A DNA stretch of 64,000 bases from Bradyrhizobium sp. CSS354 (GCF_029051725.1 NZ_JAACFU010000001.1:558001-622000); one strand, 5' to 3'. Shown: positions 42,737 to 53,441, numbered from the stretch's first letter. Notes: generated by a model not told the origin, from the letters alone. Program-made: numbers and translations.

Positions 42737-44233
42737 CTACTCCCACGCCCACGTCGAGAAGTCGTTCTCGTACTGGGGCACGTCCTTCCAGACGCCCTTC
42801 AGCTTCTTGTTGGTGATGGTGATCAGCTGCGGCTGGTACAAATAGCCCGAGACCGCATCGGTTGCCAGCATGCGCTGGGCGTCGCCGAGAAGCTTGGCAC
42901 GGGCAGCTTCATCCGGCGTCGACACGATCTGCTTGTAGAGCGCGTTGAACGCTTCGTTGTTGTAGCCAAGATAGTAGTCCGGCTCGGTGATCTTGACGAG
43001 ATCGAACGGCTCGACATGGCTGACGATGGTGAGGTCGAAATTGTGCGGACCATTGCCGGCGAACACCTGCGACAGCCATTGCGCCCATTCGACGTTCTCG
43101 ATCTTGGCGATGATGCCGACCTTGGCGAGCTGGGCCGCGAGGATCTCGCCGCCCTGCCGCGCATAAGACGGCGGCGGCAGCTTCAGCGAGAGTTCGAGCG
43201 GCGTGGTGATGCCGGCCTCGGCGAGCAGCTTTTTTGCCTTCTCGGGATCGAACGGGTTGATGCCGGTCGTGTCGACATAACCGAACGCGCTCGGCACGTA
43301 GAAGCTGCCGATCGGCGTGCCGAAACCATCGACCGCGCCGTCGATCATCGCCTTGCGATCGATCGCGGCGAGAATCGCACGGCGCACGCGAACATCGTCG
43401 AGCGGCTTCTTGCGATGGTTGATGCCGACGATGGTCTTCGCCCTGGAGCCGCCGACCATAACGTTGAAGCGCGGATCGGCCTTGAACTGCGCGATGGTGC
43501 GCTGGGCCGACACGCGGGGAAACGCGTCGACATCGCCCGACAGCAGCGCCGCAGTCTGCGCGGACGGATCGGAGATGAAGCGGATCGTCACCTTCGAGAG
43601 CTTGATCGCGGCGGCGTTGCGGTAGTTGGCCCATTTGGTCAGGGTCATCGAGGAGCCCTTGGCCCAGGCGCCCAGCTGATAGGGCCCGGTCCCGACCGGC
43701 TGCGTGATGTTCGTCGGCGCGCTCTTCGGTTCGACGATCGAGCCGCTCGCCTGCCCCAGCAGGAACGGCAGGTTCGGCTCCGAATTTTTCAGGCTGATCA
43801 CGACCGTGTCGGCATCGGGCGCGTCGACCTTCTCGAAGCTCTGGAACAGGCTCTTGTCCTTGTTGGTGCTGGTGGCGACAGCATTGCGCTCGAACGAGAA
43901 CTTCACGGCCGCGGAGTCGAACGGCTCGCCGTTGTGGAACTTGACGCCCTTGCGCAGCTTGAAGGTGTAGGTCTTCAGGTCGGGGGACGCTGTCCAGCTC
44001 TCGGCGAGCAGCGGCGAAGTGGTGCCGTCCTCGTTGATCTTGGTCAGGGTCTCATAGATGTTGTAGAGCGTGACCTCGGCGATCGCGGCGGCGGCGGCGT
44101 TGGTGGGATCGAGCCCCGGCGGCTCCAGCGCCATCGCCATGACGACGCTGTCCTTCTTGCTCTGCGCCAGCACCGGCAACGGTGCCGCGGCAAGCGCGGC
44201 GGCGAATGCGACGATCGATAGTTTCCTGAACAT
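42737..44233 (-). CDS. Peptide/nickel-type ABC transporter substrate-binding protein (family 5)
   Basis: Periplasmic binding protein of 498 residues, SBP_bac_5 (DppA/OppA/NikA-like). Signal peptide at residues 1-23 (cleavage near VLAQ), then the family segments LEPPGLDPTNA, YNIYETLTKI, KLRKGVKFHNGEPFD and DVRVRRAILAAIDRKAMI. It is the last gene of the set, 54 bases after the second ATPase. No lipobox cysteine is present. Preferred ligand unknown; the adjacent amidase suggests an amide- or peptide-like compound. Confidence 0.9.
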   Translation of the reverse strand: MFRKLSIVAFAAALAAAPLPVLAQSKKDSVVMAMALEPPGLDPTNAAAAAIAEVTLYNIYETLTKINEDGTTSPLLAESWTASPDLKTYTFKLRKGVKFHNGEPFDSAAVKFSFERNAVATSTNKDKSLFQSFEKVDAPDADTVVISLKNSEPNLPFLLGQASGSIVEPKSAPTNITQPVGTGPYQLGAWAKGSSMTLTKWANYRNAAAIKLSKVTIRFISDPSAQTAALLSGDVDAFPRVSAQRTIAQFKADPRFNVMVGGSRAKTIVGINHRKKPLDDVRVRRAILAAIDRKAMIDGAVDGFGTPIGSFYVPSAFGYVDTTGINPFDPEKAKKLLAEAGITTPLELSLKLPPPSYARQGGEILAAQLAKVGIIAKIENVEWAQWLSQVFAGNGPHNFDLTIVSHVEPFDLVKITEPDYYLGYNNEAFNALYKQIVSTPDEAARAKLLGDAQRMLATDAVSGYLYQPQLITITNKKLKGVWKDVPQYENDFSTWAWE

Positions 44234-44287
44234 GCCTAACTCCCCGGCCTTCTCTCATCCCAGCCTACGCCAATCCCGCCTCGGACG

Positions 44288-45288
<1,001 letters not shown>

Positions 45289-45292
<4 letters not shown>

Positions 45293-46308
45293 ACGGTCAG
45301 CGCTCCGACGCGTTCGGCCATGGAGACGTCGGTCCGGATGCAGCGCACGAAATGGCCGGGTCCAACGTCCACCATCGGTGGAAGCGCGGCCCGGCACTGC
45401 TCGATCACGAGCGGACACCGGTCGGCGAAGGTGCAACCGAAAGGCAGATCGGCGAGCTCCGGGACCGTGCCCGATATCGTCGTCAGCCGCGTCCCCTTGC
45501 GCGCGCCGAGCTTCGGCCGGGCGCGGAACAGGCCCTGCGTGTAGGGATGTCCCATCCGGCGGAACACCTCGTCGGTCGGTCCGCTCTCGATGATCGTGCC
45601 GCCGTACATCACCATCATGCGTTGCACGTTCTCGGCGATGACGCCGAGATCGTGCGAGATCAGGATCATCGACATGCCGCGCTCTTCGACGAGATCGGCG
45701 ATGAGGTCTAGGATCTGGCCCTGAATGGTGACGTCGAGCGCCGTGGTCGGCTCGTCCGCGATCAGCAGGTCGGGCTCGCAGGCGAGCGCCATCGCGATCG
45801 TGACGCGCTGACGCTGGCCGCCGGAAAACTGGTGCGGATAGGCATTGACGCGTCTCGCCGGATCAGGCAGCCCGACGCGGTCGAGCAAGGCGATCGCTTC
45901 CTTGCGCGCCTGCGATGCCGAATATTTCCTGTGACGCCGCAGCGGCTCGGCGACCTGGTGGCCGATCGTGTGCATCGGGTTGAGCGCGGTCATCGGCTCC
46001 TGGAAGATCATGCTGATGCGATTGCCGCGCAACCGACAATACTCCGCGTCCGACAAACCAGCGAGTTCGCCGCCATCCAGCTTGATGCTGCCGGTGACGA
46101 CCGCGCTGTCCGGCGGCAGTCCCATCAGCGACAACGCCGTCACCGACTTGCCGCAGCCGGATTCGCCGACGAGCCCGAGCGTCTCGCCGCGCTTCAGGGC
46201 AAAGCTGACGCCGCGCACGGCCTGTGCAGGCCCGCGGCTGGTATTGAGGCGCACGCCGAGATTTTCGACCTCGATCAGCGGCATGGTCGAGCGCTCGCCC
46301 ATCCTCAT
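45289..46308 (-). CDS. Oligopeptide-type ABC transporter ATPase (DppD/OppD-like)
   Basis: 339-residue ATP-binding subunit. Walker A GESGCGKS, Q-loop IFQEPMTALNPMH, signature FSGGQRQR and Walker B LLIADEP are all present, and the C-terminal extension has the usual CTFADRCP...C motif. The ATG at 46306-46308 overlaps the stop of the permease gene (ATGA); ATGs two and eight codons further in are alternatives. With the next gene it forms the heterodimeric motor of the importer. Confidence 0.93.
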
Positions 46309-47198
46309 CGCTCCCGCGCCAGTCGAGGATCGAGCAGATCGCGCAGCCCGTCGCCGAGCAGATTGAGGCCGAGCACCGCGATTGCGATCGCAGCGCCCGG
46401 ATAGACCGCGAGCATCGGCGACTGGAACAGCAGCGTCTGCGCGTCGTTCAGCATCCGTCCCCAGGACGGCTGCGGCGGCTGCGTGCCGAGACCGAGATAG
46501 GACAAGGCGGCTTCGGCTAGAATCGCAAGCGCGAACTGGATGGTCGCCTGCACGATCAGGATCGAGAGGATGTTGGGCAGCACGTGCTCGATGGTGATGC
46601 GAAACTTGCCCTTCCCCGCCGCGCGCGCGGCCAGCACGAATTCGCGCGCCCAGATCGCGTTGGCCGAGCCGCGCGTCAGCCGGATCAGCGTCGGGATCTG
46701 GAAGATGCCGATGGCGACGATCGAGGTCACCATGCCCGGCCCCACGACTGCGGCGAGCATGATGGCGGAGAGCACGGCCGGAAAGGCGAAGGTGAAATCG
46801 GAGAAGCGCATGATGATCTCCTCGGTCCAACCGCGCCTGGCCGACGCGATCAGGCCGAGACAGACGCCGAAGGTGAGGCCGATGCTGACCGCGATGATGC
46901 CGACCATGATGGTGGAGCGGGCGCCGGCGAGCAGCAGCGAGACGATGTCGCGGCCGAAGACGTCGGTGCCGAGCCAGTGCGCGGCCGAGGGCGGCCGGAG
47001 CTTTGAGGCGATGTCGATCTCATAGGGCGACCAGGGCGTCCACACCAGCGACAGCAGCGCAGAGGCGAGCACCAGCAGGCTCAGCGCGCCGCCGAGCACG
47101 AAGCTGCGATGACGCAGTGCGCGGCGCCAGAAGGTCCGGGCCGGCAGAGGGCGCGCTAATGCCGGCGCATCGACGAGGGTGACGAGCGGATCACTCAC
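46305..47198 (-). CDS. Oligopeptide-type ABC transporter permease (DppC/OppC-like)
   Basis: Inner-membrane permease of 297 residues. After an N-terminal membrane helix, the GTDVFGRDIVSLLLAGARST segment marks the family, and the coupling-helix motif EFVLAARAAGKGKFRI lies about two thirds along. About six hydrophobic segments are seen. The GTG start at 47196-47198 overlaps the stop of the upstream permease as GTGA. Confidence 0.93.
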   Translation of the reverse strand: MSDPLVTLVDAPALARPLPARTFWRRALRHRSFVLGGALSLLVLASALLSLVWTPWSPYEIDIASKLRPPSAAHWLGTDVFGRDIVSLLLAGARSTIMVGIIAVSIGLTFGVCLGLIASARRGWTEEIIMRFSDFTFAFPAVLSAIMLAAVVGPGMVTSIVAIGIFQIPTLIRLTRGSANAIWAREFVLAARAAGKGKFRITIEHVLPNILSILIVQATIQFALAILAEAALSYLGLGTQPPQPSWGRMLNDAQTLLFQSPMLAVYPGAAIAIAVLGLNLLGDGLRDLLDPRLARER

Positions 47199-48145
47199 AG
47201 ATCGTGGACCTTGATGCGGGGATCGACGAAGGCATAGAGCACGTCGACCACGAAATTGACGATGACCACCATGGTCGCGAGCAGCATCACGCAATTGCGC
47301 ACCACGATGAGGTCGCGGTTGGCGATCGACTGGAAGATTAGCCGGCCTAGGCCGGGCAGATAGAACACGTTCTCGATCACGATGGTGCCGGCCAGCAGAT
47401 TGGCGAATTGCAGGCCCATCACGGTCATCACGGGGATCATGGCGTTGCGCAGCACGTGGCTCCACAGCACCTCGCGCTTGCCGAGGCCTTTTGCGCGCGC
47501 CGTGCGGACGAAGTCTTCACGCAGCACTTCCAGCACCGCGGAACGCGTGACGCGCGCGAGGATCGCGGCCTGCACCACCGCGAGCGAGATCGCCGGCAGC
47601 AGCAGCGACTTGATGCCGGGCCAGATGCCGTCCTCCCAACCGGGAAAGCCGCCCGCGGACAGCCATTGCAGCCGCACCGAGAACAACAGCACCAGCAGGA
47701 TCGCGAACCAGAAATTCGGCAGCGCGATGCCCACCTGCGTCAGCGACATCACGCCGACGTCGCCGAGCTTGTTGTGGTTGGCGGCGGTGTAGATGCCGGC
47801 CGACAGCGCCAGCGTCACCGTGATCAACATGGACATCATCGCGAGCGGAATGGTCAGCACCAGCCGCTCCGCGATCAAGGCGGCAACCGGGGTGCCGTAG
47901 ACATAGGAGTTGCCGAGATCGCCGACGAGCAGCCCCTTGATCCATTGCAAATAGCGAACCGCCAGCGGCTGATCGAGCCCGAGCTTGACGGTGAGCGCAC
48001 GCACCGCGTCCGGCGACGCGTCAGCGCCCATCAGCATCTGCGCGGCGTTACCCGGAAGAGCATCCAGTACCAGGAAGATGATCACGGATGCGCCGACCAG
48101 CGTCGCTAGCAAGGTCAGCACACGTCGGAGGACAAATACGCTCAT
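47195..48145 (-). CDS. Oligopeptide-type ABC transporter permease (DppB/OppB-like)
   Basis: Inner-membrane permease of 316 residues, starting MSVFVLRRVLTLLATLVGAS. Family features are GLDQPLAVRYLQWIKGLLVGDLGNS and the coupling motif REDFVRTARAKGLGKREVLW. The ATG at 48143-48145 has GGAG at fair spacing upstream. The first five codons, with two flanking bases, are duplicated at 48323-48339, with a palindromic repeat element between the copies, so the present upstream sequence is partly newly acquired. Confidence 0.92.
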   Translation of the reverse strand: MSVFVLRRVLTLLATLVGASVIIFLVLDALPGNAAQMLMGADASPDAVRALTVKLGLDQPLAVRYLQWIKGLLVGDLGNSYVYGTPVAALIAERLVLTIPLAMMSMLITVTLALSAGIYTAANHNKLGDVGVMSLTQVGIALPNFWFAILLVLLFSVRLQWLSAGGFPGWEDGIWPGIKSLLLPAISLAVVQAAILARVTRSAVLEVLREDFVRTARAKGLGKREVLWSHVLRNAMIPVMTVMGLQFANLLAGTIVIENVFYLPGLGRLIFQSIANRDLIVVRNCVMLLATMVVIVNFVVDVLYAFVDPRIKVHDL

Positions 48146-48339
48146 GCGTTCACGAGCTCCGACGTCGTCCTGGCGAAGGCCAGGACCCATAACCCCAAGC
48201 AGCAGTTTGGCGAAGACTCGTCCTTCGGTACTGGCACTGCCCGTCACCGATCAATTCCGCGGTATGGGTCCTGGCTTTCGCCAGGACGACACCGAGGGGG
48301 ATGCGGGCGTCATGCCGCATGGGGACAAATACGCTCATG
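48130..48339. repeat. 17-bp direct repeat flanking a palindromic element
   Basis: GGACAAATACGCTCATG occurs at 48130-48146 and again at 48323-48339. In minus-strand sense both copies contain ATGAGCGTATTTGTC, the first five codons of the permease. The interval between copies holds the palindromic element at 48164-48290. It looks like a duplication made when the element inserted, or by a later recombination. Confidence 0.8.
48164..48290. repeat. Palindromic intergenic repeat element (127 bp)
   Basis: The 28-base left arm (48164-48191) and right arm (48263-48290) are inverted copies with one mismatch. Each arm folds on its own as a hairpin with an eight-pair stem: GTCCTGGC-GAAG-GCCAGGAC on the left and its near copy on the right. 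No transposase gene is present. It resembles non-autonomous intergenic repeats common in Bradyrhizobium genomes. The short frame across it should not be called a gene. Confidence 0.85.
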
Positions 48340-48417
48340 GGCGTTCGGATTCAGGGGGCATCCGCGGCACGATCAACATGTCCGAGGGCCGGAGGCAAGT
48401 GCTTTGCTGCATGCCCA

Positions 48418-49839
48418 TCAATTCGGCCAACGGGACAGAAGGCCTTGCGACGCCTCGAACAGCGCGCTCACGCGCAGCAAGTCCGCATCGGCGCGGAAGC
48501 GGCCCACGAGTTGCAATCCGATCGGCAGGCCATCGCGGCCGAAGCCGCAGGGCAGACTGATCGCGGGGTGTCCGGTCATGTTGAACGGCATGGTCCAGGG
48601 GAACCAGTGCGGCCGGACGCTGTCAAAGTGCTTGCCGTCGATCTCGATGGTGCCGAACAGGTCCTGATCGATGTGCAGCGCGGTGCGGGTGATGGTCGGC
48701 ATCGCCAGCAGATGCCCGCGCGCAAGCAGGGATTGCACCCGGCGGAACAGCGCCGTGCGCGCGAACATCGCCTCTTGATAGGCGACGCCGCTGACGTCGG
48801 TGGCAAGCGCAAGCTGCTTGAGGAAGGCCTCGCTCAGCGCGTCCCCATGCTCGGCTGCGAGTCTTGCAAAGCGCGTCCGCCAGACCGTGTGATTGATGGC
48901 GCGCCAGATCGGCTCGATGTCGAACCCCTCGCCCGAAAACTCCTCGAGCTCGGCACCCAGGCCCGCGAGCCGATCGAGGCTCGCCTTGAAGCCGGCCTCG
49001 ACATCGGCAGAGACGGGGCGTCCGGGCGGCGAGAGGCAGTACAGGATTTTCTGCCCACGCAGATCGCCGCGCGGGGTGGCCGTGCCGACGAAGTCGGTCA
49101 CAGGAATGCCGATCGACCAGGGATCGCAGGAATCCTCGCCGGCCATCGCCTGCATCATCAGCGCGGTGTCGGCGACGGTCCGCGTCATCGGCGTGACATA
49201 GGTCTGGTTGCCGAACACGTCCAGCGCCTGGCTGTGCGGGATGACGCCGTTGCTCTGCTTCAGCCCGACCACCCCGTTGCAGGCGGCGGGAATTCGCGTC
49301 GAGCCGCCGCCATCGGTCGCGATCGCAAGCGGCGCGATGCCGCTCGCCACGGCCACCGCCGCGCCGCCGCTGGAGCCGCCGGAGGAGCGCTCGGCGCTCC
49401 ACGCATTGCGGGTGCGGCCGAACAGCGGCGAGTCGGTCAGGCACTTGCTGCCGAATTCGGGCGTCGTGGTCTTGCCGATCAGGATCGCGCCTTGCGCGCG
49501 GAGCCGCGCGACCGCGACGGCGTCCTCGGCCGGCACGTTGTCCTTGTAGGGAACGGCACCGAAGGTGGTCTTGACGCCCTTGGTGTTGACGATGTCCTTG
49601 ACGGTGACGGGAATGCCGTGCAGCAGGCCGAGCGGCTCGCCGGCCATCACCTTGCGCTCGGCCTCGCGCGCAGCCGCAAGCGCCTCGTCGCCGCAGATCG
49701 TGATGAAGCAGTTCAGCTCGGGCTGGAGCGCCTCGGCACGGGCGAGCACCGCGAGGGTGAGCTCGACGGGCGATATCTGCTTTGTCGCGATGAGGCCGCG
49801 CAGCACGGTTGCGGATAGCTGGCAAGGATCGCCGTTCAT
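48418..49839 (-). CDS. Amidase (amidase signature family)
   Basis: Hydrolase of 473 residues that splits carboxamides. The Ser-cisSer-Lys triad is complete: Lys81 in VTVKDIVNTKG, Ser156 in SSGGSSGGA and Ser180 in ATDGGGSTRIPAA, at nearly the same positions as in GatA-type amidases. It is not a GatA because no gatB/gatC is nearby. It precedes the ABC importer on the same strand and lies divergent from a LysR regulator, suggesting breakdown of an imported amide. The ATG at 49837-49839 is chosen; a GTG two codons earlier is possible. Confidence 0.92.
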   Translation of the reverse strand: MNGDPCQLSATVLRGLIATKQISPVELTLAVLARAEALQPELNCFITICGDEALAAAREAERKVMAGEPLGLLHGIPVTVKDIVNTKGVKTTFGAVPYKDNVPAEDAVAVARLRAQGAILIGKTTTPEFGSKCLTDSPLFGRTRNAWSAERSSGGSSGGAAVAVASGIAPLAIATDGGGSTRIPAACNGVVGLKQSNGVIPHSQALDVFGNQTYVTPMTRTVADTALMMQAMAGEDSCDPWSIGIPVTDFVGTATPRGDLRGQKILYCLSPPGRPVSADVEAGFKASLDRLAGLGAELEEFSGEGFDIEPIWRAINHTVWRTRFARLAAEHGDALSEAFLKQLALATDVSGVAYQEAMFARTALFRRVQSLLARGHLLAMPTITRTALHIDQDLFGTIEIDGKHFDSVRPHWFPWTMPFNMTGHPAISLPCGFGRDGLPIGLQLVGRFRADADLLRVSALFEASQGLLSRWPN

Positions 49840-49940
49840 CGTCACATCGCTCCGAAGCCGGCCGCCGGTGGCCGATAGCATTGACAGCCAGGATGACAGT
49901 TTTGTTAACTCGCCGCCAATACGATTTTGAACACCAACCC

Positions 49941-49955
49941 ATACGTTTTCGGTAT
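49941..49955. promoter_or_regulatory. LysR-type box ATAC-N7-GTAT
   Basis: ATAC (49941-49944) and GTAT (49952-49955) form the T-N11-A dyad typical of LysR regulator sites. It lies in the amidase/LysR intergenic gap and touches an ATG at 49954 that could otherwise be the regulator's start. Binding here could repress the regulator and control the amidase. Prediction from symmetry and place only. Confidence 0.45.
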
Positions 49956-49959
49956 GCCA

Positions 49960-50847
49960 ATGGATCTTCGCCGGCTCCGCTATTTCGTCGCCGTCGCCGA
50001 GGCGCGCAGTGTCGGCAAGGCTGCCGAGCGGCTGCGGATGGCGCAGCCGCCGCTCTCGGTCCAGATCCGCAAGCTGGAGGCCGAGGTCGGTGCACCGCTG
50101 TTCCGCCGCGGCACGCGCGGCATGGATTTGACCGACGCGGGCCAGGCACTGCTGGCGCGCGCCGGCGAGGCGCTGGCGCTGGCGGCGGACGGCATCGAAG
50201 CCGCACGCGCGGTCGCGGCCGGCAGCCGTGGTCGGCTGTCCGTCGGTTACATGTTCGTGCTGGCGAACGCGATGCTGCCGCGTCTCATCCCCGAACTGCG
50301 GCGATCCATTCCTGGCGTCGATCTCGATTTCGCCGAGCTCAGTGCCTCGACGCGCGAGGCCCGGCTGCTCGATCGCAGCGTCACGGTCGCGTTGTGCATG
50401 CCGGCGATCCACCATCCCGAGATCCAGGTGGCCGGGATCGGCGCGCAGCCGTTCATGCTGGCGATGCCAAACCGTTCGCCGCTTGCGCGCCTGAGCGCGG
50501 TGCCAATGATACGACTCCAGGGCCGTCCGCTGATCGCGCTGCCGCCGCCGGAGCGAGACCCCTCCTCCTCCGCGGTCGCGGCCCTGCTGCGGCGGCATCA
50601 GATCGTGATGCCGATTGCGAGCCGGGTGGAGACGGTGCATTCGGCGATGAGCCTGGTTCTCGCCGGTGAAGGCCTCGCCATCCTGCCCGCCTGCGCGCAG
50701 CTCGGGGCGCCGCGCGGGGTCGTGTTCCGGCCGCTGCGGGACGCCACCGACTCCATCGATATCGCGGTCTGTTGGCGGCGGGACTCCCAGAGTCCGCTGA
50801 TCCGCACCTTCCTGAAATGCGCCGAGAAGGCGGTCGCGCGGCTGTGA
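49960..50847 (+). CDS. LysR-family transcriptional regulator (amidase/ABC importer locus)
   Basis: 295-residue regulator. The N-terminus MDLRRLRYFVAVAE and the helix-turn-helix GKAAERLRMAQPPLSVQIRKLE are classic for the family, followed by the effector-binding domain from about residue 90. I chose the ATG at 49960 because the next upstream ATG (49954) lies in a LysR box and a TTG at 49927 has no ribosome-binding site. It is divergent from the amidase and probably controls it and the importer. The effector is unknown. Confidence 0.9.
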   Translation: MDLRRLRYFVAVAEARSVGKAAERLRMAQPPLSVQIRKLEAEVGAPLFRRGTRGMDLTDAGQALLARAGEALALAADGIEAARAVAAGSRGRLSVGYMFVLANAMLPRLIPELRRSIPGVDLDFAELSASTREARLLDRSVTVALCMPAIHHPEIQVAGIGAQPFMLAMPNRSPLARLSAVPMIRLQGRPLIALPPPERDPSSSAVAALLRRHQIVMPIASRVETVHSAMSLVLAGEGLAILPACAQLGAPRGVVFRPLRDATDSIDIAVCWRRDSQSPLIRTFLKCAEKAVARL

Positions 50848-50853
50848 GGCGGC

Positions 50854-51789
50854 CTACGAGCTCCAACTGATCTCGTGACTCCAGGGCGGATCGGCGCCCG
50901 GACGGGTGCAGGTTAGCCCGGCGCAATTGGCGGCAAAGGACAGTGCACGGCGAAGCTCGTCCGCGCCGATATCCTTCAGTTGCTGTCGGGCGAGCCGTCC
51001 CTGCTTGTGCAGGGCGAACAACAACGCCGCCTGAAAACTGTCACCCGCGCCGATGGTGTCGGCGACCACGACCTCGGGGGCGGCGACCTCGATCTGCCCT
51101 GCCCCCGCATGCCACGCGATCGCACCGTTGTCACCACGGGTGATGACGACGAGGCTCGCGCCGCGTGCGAGCAGCGTGCTCGCACGCTGGTGATACGGCT
51201 CGTCGGCGAACAGATAGGTAAAATCGACGTCCGACATCTTGATGAGATCGGCGCTGGCCGCAAACTCGGCCATGCGCGCGAGATAAGCCGGCTTGTCCTT
51301 CACGAGGTTGGGCCGGCAGTTCGGATCAAAGGAGATTGTCGAGGACGCCCGTGCGTCCGCGATCAGGGCCTTGGTCTCGGTCGCGCCTTGGTCGTTACCG
51401 AGTGTGGTCGAGCCGACATGGAGGGCTTCAACCGTATCGAACGCAATGGAGCCGCGCCGGTAGGTCCAGTTCCGCGTGGCGGTCTCGGCATCGTAGAAAG
51501 CATAATGCGACTCGCCGGCGACGATGCGAACGAAGGCAAGCGTGGTCTGGTGATCGCTGTTTGTGGCGAGGGCGAGCTCGACATTGGATGCAGCGGCGTG
51601 GTCGGCGATCATGCGCCCGAACATGTCCGTCGAGATGCCGCCGACAAAGCCGGTCGGCGCGCCGAGCCGCGCCATGCCGATTGCGACGTTGAGGCAGGAG
51701 CCGCCGACCGCCGGCATCACCGCTTCGCGCCCGTCGGTGTTTCGCGTCGGGACGAAATCGATCAGCGCATCGCCGCAGGAAATCAACAT
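50854..51789 (-). CDS. PfkB-family sugar kinase (fructokinase-like)
   Basis: Cytoplasmic carbohydrate kinase of 311 residues. It has VGGSCLNVAIGMARLG near residue 30, the family N-terminal motif, and ADTIGAGDSFQAA with the catalytic aspartate near residue 249. The closest look is to fructokinases. The ATG at 51787-51789 has a G-rich stretch upstream; a TTG nine bases earlier overlaps the FGGY gene's stop and is the alternative. It is the last gene of the sugar-alcohol operon, and probably phosphorylates a ketohexose made by the dehydrogenase. Confidence 0.88.
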   Translation of the reverse strand: MLISCGDALIDFVPTRNTDGREAVMPAVGGSCLNVAIGMARLGAPTGFVGGISTDMFGRMIADHAAASNVELALATNSDHQTTLAFVRIVAGESHYAFYDAETATRNWTYRRGSIAFDTVEALHVGSTTLGNDQGATETKALIADARASSTISFDPNCRPNLVKDKPAYLARMAEFAASADLIKMSDVDFTYLFADEPYHQRASTLLARGASLVVITRGDNGAIAWHAGAGQIEVAAPEVVVADTIGAGDSFQAALLFALHKQGRLARQQLKDIGADELRRALSFAANCAGLTCTRPGADPPWSHEISWSS

Positions 51790-51794
51790 CCGTT

Positions 51795-53441
51795 TCAACC
51801 CCCGGCCATTCCACGCATCGCGGCGCGGCTGCCGCGATCGACCTCGCGCAGCAACTTGTACACGTCGCGCTTGCGGGCGTGAAAGGCGGCGATGTCAGGC
51901 GTGGTCGGCTCGCTCTTGCGTCCCAGCGCCGACATCTTTGCCATGGTCTCCCCGATCGAGGCATAGGCGCCACCAGCGACCGCGCCGAGCATGGCAGCCC
52001 CGAGCAGCACCGGCTCCCTGGTCTGCGGCAGCGCCACGGTGAGGCCAGTCGTGTCGGCCATGATCTGCCGCACCAGCGGACTGCGGCTGGCGCCGCCGCC
52101 CATAATCATGATGCTGGAGTGGACGCCATGCGCGGCAAAGGCCTCGATCACCTCGGCAAGTCCATAGGCGAGCCCGCACAGACCGGCGACGAACAGCCGT
52201 TCCATCGAGGCGATGTCGGTGTCGAGATCGAGGCCCGCGATCACCGCGCGCGTGTCAGGATCGGCGTAGGGCGAGCGGTTGCCAATGAACTCGGGCAGCA
52301 CATGGACGTCGCGGGCCAGCAGCGCGACACGGCTGGCGCCGCCTGCGCGTGCGAGGATGCGGCGCTCGAGAAACTCGATAAGGTCGAGGCCCTCGTTGCG
52401 CGCGGCCGCGCTCGCTTCGGCGTGGCCGGGATGCGACTTGAGAAGATGGTCGATCGCAGCGCCCGCAGCCGACTGCCCGCCCTCGTTGAGCCAGAAATTT
52501 GGCACCATGCCGGAGTAGTACGGACCCCACACGCCCGGCACAAAGCACGGTTGTTTCGTCGTCGCCATGATGCAGGCCGACGTTCCCATGATGTAGGCAA
52601 GGCGGTCGGAGACATCTGTCGCGCCGTCCGATTCATCGCGGCCGCCGATTGCGCCGATGCCGCCGGCATGGGCATCGATGAGGGACGCTCCGACCGGCGT
52701 GCCCGGCGACAAGCCAAGATCGGCAGCGGCCGCACTGGTAAGACCGGCGCCGAGCCGCGTGCCGGGCGCGACGATCTCGGTGCCGATGCGGGCGTATTTC
52801 TCGTTGACGAAGTCCGACAGGCCGATGCGCTTGAAGAATGGCGCGCTCCACCCACCGCCGTCATGCGCGAGGTAGTTCCATTTGCAGGTGACCGTGCAGG
52901 TCGAGCGCTGCAACGAGCGGGTGGCTCGCCAGGTCAGATAATCCGCGAGATCGAAGAAGTGTCCTGCAGCGTCGAAGCTCGCGCGCAGATGCCGCTTCAA
53001 CCACAGCAGTTTCGGCATCTCCATCTCGGGCGAGATCGAGCCGCCAACATAACGCAGCACGGCGTCACCGGTCTCGTTGATCAGCCGCGCCTCGGCCGTG
53101 GCGCGGTGATCCATCCAGACGATGACGTTGCGCTGCCGGTCGCCGGAAGCGCTGACGGTGAGCGGCTCGCCTTGCCGGTCGAGCACCACGAGAGAGCAAG
53201 TGGCGTCGAAACCGATACCGCCGACGCTATCGGGCGCGATTGCAGCTTCCGCCATCGCGGCCCGCACCGACGCCGTGCAAGCGTCCCAGATATCCTGGGA
53301 CGACTGTTCGACGATGTCACCGGCCTCGTTCCAAATCCTGATCGGATGCCGTGCGATCGCAAGCAAAGCGCCGGCCTCGTCGAACACCCCTGCTCGCGTG
53401 CTCGTGGTCCCTACATCGACGCCGATATACGCTCGCGGCAT
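51795..53441 (-). CDS. FGGY-family carbohydrate kinase (ribulokinase-like)
   Basis: 548-residue sugar kinase. The N-terminal ATPase fold starts YIGVDVGTTSTRAGVFD, the middle has VWMDHRATAEA, and the C-terminal half carries the FGGY signature region and the MGGGASRSPLVRQIMAD phosphate loop. Length and motifs match the D-ribulokinase/L-ribulokinase branch better than glycerol or xylulose kinases. It lies between a polyol dehydrogenase and a PfkB kinase, so it likely phosphorylates the ketopentose made by oxidation of a pentitol. Substrate is inference. Confidence 0.88.
   Translation of the reverse strand: MPRAYIGVDVGTTSTRAGVFDEAGALLAIARHPIRIWNEAGDIVEQSSQDIWDACTASVRAAMAEAAIAPDSVGGIGFDATCSLVVLDRQGEPLTVSASGDRQRNVIVWMDHRATAEARLINETGDAVLRYVGGSISPEMEMPKLLWLKRHLRASFDAAGHFFDLADYLTWRATRSLQRSTCTVTCKWNYLAHDGGGWSAPFFKRIGLSDFVNEKYARIGTEIVAPGTRLGAGLTSAAAADLGLSPGTPVGASLIDAHAGGIGAIGGRDESDGATDVSDRLAYIMGTSACIMATTKQPCFVPGVWGPYYSGMVPNFWLNEGGQSAAGAAIDHLLKSHPGHAEASAAARNEGLDLIEFLERRILARAGGASRVALLARDVHVLPEFIGNRSPYADPDTRAVIAGLDLDTDIASMERLFVAGLCGLAYGLAEVIEAFAAHGVHSSIMIMGGGASRSPLVRQIMADTTGLTVALPQTREPVLLGAAMLGAVAGGAYASIGETMAKMSALGRKSEPTTPDIAAFHARKRDVYKLLREVDRGSRAAMRGMAGG

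Noticed and set aside
48150..48338. Short minus-strand frame starting MSVFVPMRHD
   Set aside because: It starts from the duplicated permease start and reads through the palindromic repeat; it is an artefact of the repeat.
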